From Lingula anatina (Eukaryota > Brachiopoda > Lingulata > Lingulida > Lingulidae): DNA of 62,000 nt. The position numbers and the translations under genes were made by a program. Shown here piece after piece: positions 22,738 to 33,537 of this stretch. The notes under the pieces are model-generated. The model saw only the letters and a program-made list of their open reading frames with translations, was not told where the DNA came from and ran no database searches. Position 1 is the first letter of the stretch; each line of letters opens with the position of its first letter. Where the stretch lies: positions 762,023-824,022 of the forward strand of contig NW_019776079.1 of NCBI RefSeq assembly GCF_001039355.2, given 5' to 3'.

Positions 22738-23880
22738 GAAGTCACGAAAACAGCGCCGCCTAGTGGGAGAAATTACGAGCTGACCGTCACGTTTTAGTTC
22801 GTCCTTTTTCAAACATTACAAGGTTATTTATTAATAATCAGGTTATTCTCCACAGTAACAGAGGGGTCATATTACTTATTATATTAAATCCCAAGAGATT
22901 AAGACGCCTCAAAATGATCAAAACAATCGAAATGGTTACTTTTTACCTTGGTGGATTCAGGATATCAAAGGGGGCGGGGGAGGGGGTGCGAAGGAGGTTT
23001 TGCAAGACATGGTGCAACCCGGGCATTTGTATAACTTCTGTGGGTTGCGTATCATCCTTTTTTTGTACAGGGATTATTCCAATATATCCTACTTACACCA
23101 CAGGCCTATTTAGAGTCGTCTCTTTCATTTCCAGACTTTGCTACTAGCCTCCCCCCCCCCACACACACACACAAAACAAAGTTATCATATAGGCCTATAA
23201 TACGTACTGTAGGGCCTATATAGGCCTATTACTCGCATCGACACTTCCCCCTCACCCCCACTGTTTTGGAATATGCACTTTTTGAGTCCCGGGAAGACGT
23301 GTTTGTTGTATTTATAATAGGGTTTTCAATTAACGGAAATAAACAATTATGTTAAATATGTCACACTTCTTTTTTGCCGGGGGATTTACAGGGCTACTGT
23401 GGAGGAGTAAGCCAAATGTTGTGTGTGTGTGTGTGTGTGTGTGTGTGGGGGGGGGGGGGTAAAAGTTCAGGGTTGTTACAAAGCGTAGCAACTGAATATT
23501 TCTGATATTATCTGATTTTCCTCTAGGTTTAAAGACAATGGTGACAACAAAAGAAAACACTTACAGGGTTAGGCCCTATTACTTAATATGGAATATATTT
23601 TATCATTGTTATTTTTGAGTGCTGATCAATTTTTTTGGTTTGATTCATCAAAAAAGTATGTCATTGAGTGATAAAAATATCGAGTCTTCAATTGTGAGAT
23701 ATTTTGGTCAATAATATCAAATCTGACATAAGATGTCATTCAAAAGAAAAGAACACACCCAGAAAACCATATCAACAGTTTGATGTCAGTATTAATTTTA
23801 AGCTAAGATATTAAGAAAATTATAGCTTCCGAACAGTGATATGTTACACAGTCAAAGAACTCATTACAGTAAATCTTGAA
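22738..23880. other. Upstream flank of HDAC1, low-complexity tracts
   Basis: No gene seen. It holds the presumed HDAC1 promoter (a short GC-richer stretch near 22750-22800), C and CA tracts at 23150-23175, and a GT tract running into a G run at about 23420-23458. Several copies of TAGGCCTA-like sequence occur at 23100-23230. Confidence 0.5.
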
Positions 23881-23899
23881 AAGTCATCAACAGCGGGTA

Positions 23900-24950
23900 T
23901 GACCTCCGGCAGCCCGCTTGCAGCGCCCTTATCCTACATTGCATACCCTGTGACAAGTTTTTTTAGAGTTTTGATGGGGATGTCATTCCACGCAGTGATA
24001 TTTGCCTGTCGCAGTTCATCGCTATTTACCGTCCGATGACCATAGCTATTAATTCTGTGAGTTACTTCCGCCCACAGGTTTTCAATTGGGTTCATATCTG
24101 GGGAGTTTGCAGGCCAGGTCAGTTGCTGAACCCATTGGTTTCGAAGAAAAACAATGATTCTGAGAGCTCGATGTGGGGTTGCACAGTCGTCTTGGTACAC
24201 AAAGTTGTTTCTGAAGACTCTTACAAATCGAAGGATTGTTTGCTGTAGAATGTCTCTGTAGGAACCCTGGTTGAGGTTGCATCCTAGAAAAACAACTGGT
24301 TCTGGGCATCGGCATGAAATGTTCCCCAAACAGAGACGTTACCACCCCCTGCTTGCACCCTAGGCAGTACACAATCATCGTTTTATGCCTCTCGTACACG
24401 TCGGCAGACACGGATTCGACCGTTAACCCTAAAAACTCCATACCTAGCCTCATCACCCAAAACGACGTGATTTCAGTTTTTTGGCTGCAAGTGCATGTGG
24501 TCCCCAGCCCATTGCAGGCGTCGCTGTATATGACCTGTTGTTAACAGTGGTTTCCCTACTGGTCTTCATGCAAAATGACCGACTTGCAGTAATCTCTTGT
24601 TCACGAGGGACCTTGAAACGGGCGTTTGAATGACATTCTGCCACTCTTTTCTGAGGATACTGGTTATCTTTGTACGACCAGCACGGCGCACTCTAAGGAG
24701 AAGGCAATCCTGTCTTCTTGGTGTGATACGAGGACACCCTGGTCATGGTATTGGAGTAGGTGCCCCTGTTGTAGCATTTCTTTGGAGGACTTTACTTACG
24801 GTTCCTGATAAATGTTGCATTGCCTGGCAATGGCTGTCCGTTTCTGTCCTTTTTCTTTGAGAGCAAGAATCCCGTAGTAAGCTGCGTTGCTTTGCTGTCG
24901 AACCATATCTTCTCTAAGGTACCTGTCAAGTTTCAGAGCGATCCCTTTGT
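23900..24950 (-). mobile_element. Decayed Tc1-like DNA transposon (DD34E)
   Basis: The longest open piece (23934-24329, minus) carries the C-terminal transposase core: QDDCATPHRA, WPANSPDMNPIENLWAE, then the terminal helix region. From the second Asp to the Glu there are 34 residues, the Tc1 spacing. The upstream parts (WGPHALAAKK..., VWGTFHADA...) lie in other frames with stops, so the transposase is broken by frameshifts and is surely inactive. I could not identify terminal inverted repeats. Confidence 0.85.
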
Positions 24951-25239
24951 TGCTTCTCTAAATACACTCCAAAGATTGACCAAACCCATGTGTTTTTATA
25001 CAAGGGCAGAAATTGCCGAAAAGACCACCCCTCACATTTCTGACCACAGAACATGCAACTGCATGCATCAATTGTTTCGAGAGTCGTGTGGTAATTAGGT
25101 AACACACGTGGCTACACATGGAGTGACAACTCAGTTTTGGGTTTAAAGTAGTTAGAGAGAAAATAAATATTATGTAGAAAATTTACTCGCCAAAGAAATA
25201 ATATTCCATATTAAGTAGCAACCCTGTATGTTCACGTTG

Positions 25240-26030
25240 GTAATGTGAAAGCATCTAAAAGCATCTAAAATTGTGAGATATTTAGGTGTAATTTTTGATT
25301 CATCTGAAATTTTTGGAGAACAAATCAACAATATTTGTAAGCGAACATCGTTTTTTCTTTGGAGGATAGGCAAAGTTCGTAACTTACTGGACATATCAAC
25401 AACAAAATTAGTCCATGCTTTTGTTACCTCAAAACTTGATTGTTTTAATAGTATTCCCTTTGGATTGAGTGAGAGTAATTTTTAAAAAAAGTCCAACTAA
25501 CTGAAAATCCAGCAGATAAAATATTAATAAAGAAGATTTTTAAAAAGTTTGGAACACATTACTCCAGTTTTAAAAGAACTACATTGAATTGGTTACCAAT
25601 CCGACAAAAAATATTCAAAGTCTTGTGCATTTTTTTCATAGAGCGCTAGAGTACATCAATTTCGGCAATGTAACTTATTACAAAGTTAGAACCACAAAGG
25701 CAAACTAGACATCCTTTTTATAACAACTTTACACTTAGCCAGAGAGGGAGTGTAATAAATTTTATTGAGTCAGGGCTTTTATTGTTTACGTCTTTTTGAT
25801 TAGATCTCAAATAGCAATTACGACAGTTTTAAAGTCTTGAAACTCATCTTTTTAAAAGTTTTTATGATTAATGTTTTTAAACTTTTAAAGTAAGTCTGTA
25901 TTTTAGTGCTGTTATTCTTAATAATTTTTATATTAATATTGTATATTGTGAAGTGCATTGAAATGTAAGAAATAAATATTATTTCACAATAAATAAATAA
26001 ATATTATTATTATTATTATCATTATCCAAT
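25240..26030 (+). mobile_element. CR1/Jockey-like non-LTR retrotransposon, 3' fragment
   Basis: The open stretch 25273-25485 reads YLGVIFDSSEIFGEQINN ... TTKLVHAFVTSKLDCFNS, typical of the C-terminal end of the reverse transcriptase of CR1/L2/Jockey-type elements. It continues in broken frames (ELHWLPI-like at about 25570) to a tail with GTGAAGTGCATTGAAATG and an (ATT)n repeat at 25980-26030. The 5' part is absent, as expected for 5'-truncated retrotransposition. Confidence 0.8.
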
Positions 26031-26443
26031 AGCTTTTATATGGATGAATAGAATGAAAATTTGTGCTACGCCGTTATTATTATAAATATTTAATATTTTC
26101 TCTCGGTACGACAATATAGCGCAACACTGTCTTAAATATTCCGAGCAAAGGGACTGCGGGCCTATTTTCTAAATGTTAAATTAACTTGATGTTATATTTG
26201 CCGCTAAGGGGCATCATTCATCGCTTCTTCCAACGAAAAAGCCAACAGTAGCAATCTGGCAAGGCAACAAAGAATTAAAGATTAAACATTCTATATCATG
26301 TTCATTGTAAATAATTAAAAACGAGTAAATTAATAAACCTGACAAATGAGTTTCACTTATATTTATAAGATACGGGACAAATATTTGATACCATTCCGTA
26401 TTACAACTTACTAAGTTAGATATTGATTTTTGTTCTTTCATTT

Positions 26444-26472
26444 TATCTATCTATCTATCTATAGATAGATAG
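26444..26472. repeat. (TCTA)n/(TAGA)n microsatellite, self-complementary
   Basis: A run of TCTA units passes directly into TAGA units, forming a perfect palindrome around 26460. Confidence 0.8.
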
Positions 26473-26509
26473 AAGGCATAGCACACAAACCCTTGACAGT
26501 GTCGACAAA

Positions 26510-27240
26510 TAACCTAAGGGAGAGCAGGGCTAGATGGACCCCGGGGTAAGTTGGCAGATCGTCAACTTATAAAAAATACCTAGGAGGCAAAAAATGTCAT
26601 CAGATATTATCTTGTAAAGTCACCATATCCCACAGTGCCAAGAAAGCGTCGGTCAGAAAAGTTTTGCTTGGGCGGTGTGTCCAAATAAAAGACTTACATC
26701 TGAAAGTAACTTTGTTGAAGATATTTTAAAATTTATTTACATTTTGTGATAGTATAAAGGATGTGTACCATGAATGTCATAGTTTATTCTAGCACTCAAG
26801 GACCCTTAATTTTCATGATTTTTCAACACAAATTCAAGATATTGAAGGAAACGCGTAGAAACATCAAAATATCTGCCCCATATGGACTGCAAATTTAGCT
26901 AAGACTCTCAAAATCAATTAGATATGATAAAAGGCGTAAAATACATTAATGGCGTTAACATGGATTGCTACATTATTTCAGTAGGCTATAGGGTGCCAAC
27001 TTGCCCGCCATGGGACAAGTGAGCCCCCCTGACAACAGGTGTTTTTTTTTTTTTTTTTTTTGGTCAAATTGTGATCCATGTGGCATTACATTGCAAAACA
27101 ATGACGTTGCATCTGTAGTTAAGTCTTTGTTTGTTCTCAAACCAGTTTTGGTGCTCTAACTTTTTCACATTTAGCTCCACAAGGCCAAAAGTCTCTCACT
27201 GGGGCAATTTACCCCGGTCCCCCTTCCCCTTCTCCTAACC
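26510..27240. mobile_element. Putative non-autonomous DNA element with imperfect TIRs
   Basis: The left end carries GGACCCCGGGGTAAGTTGGC (about 26536). The reverse complement of the right end (about 27195-27225) carries GGGGACCGGGGTAAATTGCC. The inside has related phrases (GTGCCAACTTGCCCGCCATG at about 26992), a poly-T tract and no ORF. TIR-like ends plus no coding content suggest a MITE-like element. Borders are approximate. Confidence 0.5.
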
Positions 27241-29320
27241 ATTTTGTTACTAAACCAGAAAATGTCTTCTCCCTTCTTAAACCAGAGTAATGCATAATGA
27301 AATATTTATATTTTTTTAATGAATCAATTAAAAAAGAAGCTGTAAGATTAATTTTTCTAACATACTAAGTATTTTTCAATCTGGAAAATGAATGATTTGC
27401 GCTAACAAAGTCACGACGCAGTTTCGAAATTATGGACTTGCTTTTTTATATATAAGAATAAATAAAAAACGTGCATCAAAAAGATGGAATGAATGGTGTG
27501 AAAAACATGGTAACAAAAAAATATGTTCTTTACTACTGGATGGACAGGGTTTCATTTATAAGATAAAAGGAGCTATACAAATAATGATGATGCACGAAAA
27601 AGTATAAGATGACAAATGTTACGATGGACTTTATTTTACTGATTACGCGAGGAAAGAACAAAACAATTTTCATTTTCCTTCATATTCTTTATTGTTTACA
27701 TTGCATTTTTACAGAGTGTAGCTATCTATGGAGGTCACGTGATGTGATGGCAAGCACTAACTCCAGAATAAATGCGTTAACCGCCGTTTGGGTGGTAAAA
27801 TAAAATGTATTATATTTCTTTGAGTTGTTTACAATGTATTTGGCGTCCCAGATTATAGTATTTATCTGGCGTCCCAGATACTAGTGTTTATATGACGTCA
27901 TGCGCATCACTTCCTACCTCAACACTACACCAAGTCATATCAATAACTACGGCCGTCACATTTTAACCATATTTTCCCTCAAGACATATCAAATAAAATC
28001 CACATAAGACCATTTACCGTTATATGATTTGTACCAATCTATCTTTTGGTTGCCAATATAAACGCATTGTCAACTGACAAGATCATTTTTAAGAAGATCG
28101 TTGAAATGCCAATGATTGTCTCAACGCACATTACTCTCTGGCCACAGGGTGCCATAGTAGTCTGTGACAAAAATGTTGAAAGGCCCCTAGTGTGATTTTG
28201 TATAGTATTTTAAGGCCCTTGATACCAGAGGGTAGTGATACATGACAAGTTGTACATGTATTATTCCACCGATAAAATAGACCATATTCCGAACATTTTA
28301 CATCATCTGTCTTTCTATTTTAATTATATAATCCCGTCATATGCAAGTTGGTCTATTTATCTGAATAGGTGTACATGCATCAAAGTAATATATAAAAATG
28401 TCTCGATTAAAATAGTTTCGGCGTAGATCTAATCTAGGGATCATCGTGGATTCGATTATTTTTTTAGTTTAGATTTGACTGCAACACGATTCCTTATATT
28501 CTTATCGCGATCAATTGTGTTGAAATTTTCCAGGTACATATACCATGACGTTCTGGGAATTACGCTGGATTCTGGTAACAGTGTTATTCAGTGGACTATA
28601 CAACATAATTCTATTTTCTCTCTCTCTCCCCACCCCCACCCCCACCCCCTTTACAATTCTCTCTCTCTATTTATCCTTCCTTCTACCTCATCATTTTCCT
28701 CATCCCGTCTTTCCCTTTTCCTCCTTTCGTTTATCTATCAGATTCTCCCTCTCCATCCTTATCATTCCTCTATATCTGCTATATTTTTCTTTTTTTTGCC
28801 TCTTGTCTCATCAGTTTTTAGGTTACGTTGTATGCAGTTATGACAATTTAATTATCGATACATAAAATCAATATAAAAAAAAAACACAACTGCAAGCAGT
28901 TATTATACTCAAAGGTACTCTATACGGATTTTACCAGCCAATAGAATTTTTCTTGAGTTAAAGCAATTTCTCGTGCTCACGAATCCGCTAAAAAGAAATA
29001 CGAAAGATATTATGCACACATGCAATGATATAGATCAAAAGTACGATTTGCATTTATACTCCTTTTTATTTTATCAGAACTTAATACCATTCAATTACAA
29101 CAGCCTTTTTATGATGCCTTTGCTTCGTTAGTATGCGAAGACAATGATCTTAGAAGTGTTCGTGAACATCTAACGAGTTAACACTGAATTACACGAATAA
29201 CAACTCATTACACCGTGCTGGACGATTAGNGTGGCCATGAGTGCATTTTCTCACAGAATTGATACCAACTTTGCAATTATTTTTTGTTAATTATTATTTT
29301 ATTAATTATTATTTACCTTT
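27241..29320. other. Gene-poor stretch
   Basis: No supported gene. It holds a partial copy of the dispersed repeat (about 27630-27700), a short tandem GGCGTCCCAGAT repeat (27838-27885), a palindromic TGACGTCA at about 27894, a pyrimidine-rich CT/CCCCA tract (28610-28800) and an assembly 'n' at 29230. ORFs here are short or low-complexity and I do not believe them. Confidence 0.5.
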
Positions 29321-29324
29321 GCGA

Positions 29325-29412
29325 TTATTATTTATTTATTTATTTATTTTTTGCACCTCAAATCCCAGGGGGGGCAACTGCCCCCCTGCCCCCCTGGAGG
29401 CTACGGCCCTGA
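29325..29412. repeat. Palindromic G/C-rich repeat end next to the cysteine-rich exon
   Basis: An ATTT-repeat run is followed by GGGGGGGCAACTGCCCCCCT and a GGCTACGGCCCTG end. The G run and C run can pair as a hairpin. It looks like the end of a dispersed repeat and stops right beside the stop codon of the neighbouring minus-strand exon. Confidence 0.5.
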
Positions 29413-29619
29413 TTAGCTTTCATCACATCTGCACCTGAAGAATCTGCAGCGGTTGTTGGCACAGTCACGGCTCCTTATACACCTTTCTTGACATTCCCTC
29501 TTCGTCTGACATCGAGAACTTTTTAGCAATGGTACATATGCACAATATGGACCTGATGGACATGAATTGACAGCGCATGAACCGCAGCGGAACCCGGTAC
29601 AAGTGCCACTTTCACATAC
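29413..29619 (-). CDS. Orphan cysteine-rich terminal exon (CS-alpha/beta-like pattern)
   Basis: The minus strand has an acceptor CACCAG at 29620 followed by a 207-nt open exon ending in TAA (29413-29415). Its 68 codons include 13 cysteines. The last six principal cysteines are spaced C-x5-C-x3-C-x10-C-x4-C-x-C, the cysteine-stabilised alpha/beta pattern known from invertebrate defensins and short ion-channel-acting peptides. An extra Cys sits in the x10 loop, and the first half is a separate six-cysteine stretch. I found no signal-peptide exon upstream, so start and size are unknown. Minus-strand AATAAA-like units lie about 75 bases past the stop. It could be a defensin-like peptide, another secreted cysteine-rich protein, or a relic exon. 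Function is not assigned. Confidence 0.55.
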   Translation of the reverse strand, partial: VCESGTCTGFRCGSCAVNSCPSGPYCAYVPLLKSSRCQTKRECQERCIRSRDCANNRCRFFRCRCDES

Positions 29620-30670
29620 CTGGTGAGGATTAAAAAGGTCAATTTACTCTTTTAGAACGATATGTAAAAAGGGACAGTACCTCATTTCTATTTGCCACTG
29701 CGGTGCTGCAGCAGTTAACAATACCTTGTTGGGACTCATTGTGAACCTGTAAAACCTTTCGATAAAGATTCATAAAATATGCCATCTGTATTGTTAAACA
29801 TGTAAATAGTTTACAGTTGTGAAGTGTGAAAGAAATAAAGAAATGAACAATGGATTAGAGAACCAAACACGTTTTGTATACATGATGAGGTGCCGAGCAG
29901 TAGACCGCAATTTTTCTCACCAGTTTTGGTTCGGACGTGGGATAATTATTTTTTTAATTCCCTGTACTTTTTATTGTTATATAAAAGACTAACGCAAAAC
30001 GTAACAATACTTCAACAAAACTATCTATTTACGCATGCTTTATCTTTACTCCACAATGTTTACATAACATGCAATGAACCATCCATTCTTATTCGCTATT
30101 GGTATCACAGGATAATTCTGCCAAAGATAAATCAAGTTAAAGTCGAGATTATATTCGTATTTACCAAATTACATGCGACAAAAGTCCGATTCTCTTGTTG
30201 AGAGCGACACCGGCGGCACATTCCGCTTTCAACCGAGTATAGGAGCTAATAACAAACGCAGGCAAGGCGCCCAATCCACGACGATGAATCCCCAGTAGAA
30301 ATAACATGAAAATGAATCTTAAGTTAAAGTTAGTTTTAAATCGTATTCGTTTGCTCTGTTGATTATATGACGAGTCTATGGCCCCATTCAGAATGGATGA
30401 TCCGAGTACGTACTGATCCGCCGACTAAATATGGCCGACCACAGTTCAAAAGCGATGCCGCGGATTCCTGATGGTCTCCCCGCCTCCGCCGCCGCTGCAG
30501 GCCCTAGCATTTAAACCTCAGAGCAGAGATCTAATCCGTTTAAAGGCGCGTGTGGAGTCGGGCATCTCTTCAAACATTCCGCAACCTGTAATTTTTTAAA
30601 GTCAATAGTTGCATAAAATGTAAACAAAAGTGAATTTACTTAATGCACATATGACTTATCAAAAGATGAA
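29620..30670. other. Gene-poor stretch upstream of the cysteine-rich exon
   Basis: On the minus strand this is where 5' exons of the cysteine-rich gene would be expected, but no signal-peptide-like exon is convincing. A GC-richer patch lies at 30410-30550 (CCGCCTCCGCCGCCGCTGC). Confidence 0.4.
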
Positions 30671-30673
30671 AAA

Positions 30674-31585
30674 TGTTTACATTCATTTAAAGTATCAGGT
30701 ATCAGGTATGGTTCCCATCTCCTTTCCGAATATTATGTGCTCACTTGCGTATTTTCGTCCGGTGATCGTTCTCTCTCTCTTCCTGACAAGATTTATGGTG
30801 TCAAACATACGTACTGCGACGAGGTCATGTCAATCAACTCAGTTAGTCTACAAAACACTCCCCACTTCTTATCCAATCATGGCTGTCAATTACTAACATC
30901 ACACAAAATATATACAACAAAACGTGCAATAAAAACTTTTCTGTAGACAAAGCGTTTTATGATAGCCTAAAACAGACTTTTACTAATGAAGATGAATAAT
31001 GTTTACATTTATTTAAAGTATCAGGTATCAGAACATATCTAGAAAAGACTTCCATTCCCTGTTTGTCCAGTTCCTATCTCCTTTCCGGATACTTTGTGCT
31101 CGCTTGCGTATTTTCGTTCGGTGATCGTTCTCTCTCTTCCTGACAAGATTCATGGTGTCAAACGCCTCATTATTTTTTCATTTTGCAACCTCCATCATTT
31201 ATTTATTTATTCTCCACTATTTATGTGCTCTCTTCTGGATGTCTCCCTGGTGACTGGTTCTTCTCTTTTGCATCCTCCACCATACGTCACGGTGGTATTG
31301 ACTTTATCTTACTAATTACGTGAGGTAAGAACAAAACTTAATGTTCCTTCTTATTCTTTATTGTCACTTCTTAACTACCTTATTTACATTTTCTTCCTCT
31401 CTCTTTAGCCTCTTACATTACTGTCCCCCGTTAACATTATATATACGACGAGGTCATGTCAATCAACTCAGTCTACAAAATTACTAACATTACACAAAAT
31501 AAATACAACAAAACGTACAAAAAACTTTTTGAAGGTAAAGCGTTTTATGACACAACAGACTTTTACTAATGTTATGAATAATATA
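30674..31585. repeat. Tandem pair of a dispersed unclassified repeat
   Basis: Unit 1 (30674-31000) and unit 2 (31001-31585) share, in the same order, GTTTACATT...ATTTAAAGTATCAGGTATC, TTGCGTATTTTCGT, GTGATCGTTCTCTCTCT, ACGAGGTCATGTCAATCAAC, ACACAAAATA...ACAACAAAACGT and CAGACTTTTACTAATG. Unit 2 carries about 270 extra bases (31165-31440). Related pieces occur near 27640 and inside the transporter intron at 56.6 kb. No ORF supports a class. Confidence 0.7.
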
Positions 31586-31589
31586 TGTA

Positions 31590-32500
31590 CACAAGGGGAA
31601 TGGATTGGATATACAAAGATAGATACGTCAGGTACAATTGTACAATTGATCCCTATCTACTAGATACAAGAAGAGTCGTGCAATGGATTCGAAACACAAG
31701 AGAATCATCAGCGAGACCTACATGTTGTNACAGTGGAACAATTTCACACATAAGAATGTGTCTGTGAAAATTGCTAGGCGTCGGTTACATGCTCAGAGAG
31801 TGTACAGCAGGGTAGCAAGACTGAAACCTCTTATATCGTTGCAAAACAGGCAACGTAGAGTAAACTAGGGTCAACAGGATCTGGAAATGGACAGATCATG
31901 ACAATTGGTCCTATATATTTATTCTGATGAGTGTCGCTTTGGTCTGACCTCTGATGACAGACGGGTACTATGCTGGCAAACTGCTGGTAAAGCATTTGAA
32001 CCACATGCACTGAATTTTCGAACCCGGAGCAGCATATTCATCATGGTGTGGGGCTGCATCAGCATCCGTGGCTTGGGCGCATTGATAGTGGTTAATGGAA
32101 ACATGAATCACTAGAAATATATCGATATTTTGGAGTCAGGCTTGCTACCATCTAATACTAACATGTTTGGTGACAGGAATTATCCATTTGTTCACCAGGA
32201 TGACAATGCTCCTTGTCACAGGCCCAGAGCAGTTGATGATTGGTTTGACCAACAGGACATTCGCCGGGTGATGTGGCCTGCCCAGAGTCCGGGTGCAAAC
32301 ATAATAGAAAATGTGTGGAATGATATGTCAAAACTTTTGACAAATGCCCGTCTAACCAGCAGAGAAACTCTGTTATATTCAGTGTTCCATGCTTGGGCCA
32401 GCATAAGCCCTGAACGCATCAAACAATTATATGAAACCTTGCTTCGTAGACTGGCACCTATTATTAAGTCATGTGGCTATGCCACTAAGTACTAATTTTG
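31590..32500 (+). mobile_element. Decayed Tc1-like DNA transposon (DD34E)
   Basis: Successive open pieces encode an N-terminal part (31683-31868), the first catalytic Asp region SDECRFGLTSDDRR (31905-32114), and QDDNAPCHRP ... WPAQSPGANIIENVWNDM (32130-32495). There are 34 residues between the second Asp and the Glu. In-frame stops (about 31867 and 32112) and an 'n' at 31729 break it. It is on the opposite strand to, and clearly different in sequence from, the copy at 23.9-24.9 kb. No TIRs identified. Confidence 0.87.
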
Positions 32501-32559
32501 GACTTGAAACTGCATATTTTGGTAGAATGTATATTTTGTTCTCATTTTGTGATTTTTTG

Positions 32560-33480
32560 TGAAATTTGATGTTAATAAAATGATACCAGGAGCATATCAT
32601 TCCACAGTCATTTATCTCCCCCATAGTATTGGCTCGGTAGGGGTGACACTTCTTTTGTCCAGTGTGTGTATATTAAAATATACAAAGCAAACAATCTATC
32701 CAGCTATCTCAATGATAAAAATGTATAATGAGAAAAAAGCAATAGGAAGATAAAAGTCACAAGAGATTGAAAAATCCAATATGGCGGCATTCCATGAGGC
32801 ATACTGAAATCCAACTGATACTTTCAACATTTTAATATCTATTTATTATGAATGGGATAAGCAAACTTTATGAAATTTGGTAGGCTGATGCAGAGAAGTA
32901 TAAATATAATTTTCATGGAAGCAAAATAAATGTATGAGTTAAAAAACCCACGATACTAAACACATTTATTTAAATTTGCTTGGAAATTTCCATTGATTCC
33001 TATGTAAATTTGATAAAAATCGATGTTCAAGCAGCCCTGGCTCAAAAACAAGCATGGTGTGGTACATATTTTTTGGTAAATTTCTTTGAGGTCTACCAAG
33101 ATCTATAACATATCCACATTAAATTAAAATCGCTAGGGCAGAATTTTTTATTTTTGCATTTTTCAGCAAAATTAAGGGCATTTTGGCAAAATCCCCATAT
33201 AACGCAATGTAATAAACGTAGCGTTTTTCGGGACGCCACCTCTCGAAAACGAACGTGGTGACCCCCAATTTTTTTTCATATTTTTTACTCATATGGTAAG
33301 AAGATTTTGTCTTACAATTTTAATCAAAATCGCTAGGGCAGAAATATGAAATCTGAAATATGAGAGAGCGTCCTTAATAGTCCCCTTGGTTGTGGAGTAT
33401 GCTTATCCACATTCATAATGTGTAATACGTATCAATGATATGAAAAAAATGTTGTGCAAGACCATAAAAAATTATATATA
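32560..33480. other. Repeat-derived flank upstream of transporter copy A
   Basis: No gene. Two copies of AAAATCGCTAGGGCAGAA occur about 200 bp apart (around 33130 and 33328), suggesting an unclassified element. Similarity to the introns of the other transporter copies begins only near 33480. Confidence 0.45.
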
Positions 33481-33537
33481 TGCACCAGAAATTGATTTAA
33501 ATTAAGATGAATGGATAATCTCTGTTTTTAATTTCAG

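Noticed and set aside
28475-28865. Two overlapping 106-122 codon ORFs
   Set aside because: Pyrimidine-rich low-complexity DNA giving Leu/Ser/Pro strings in two frames.
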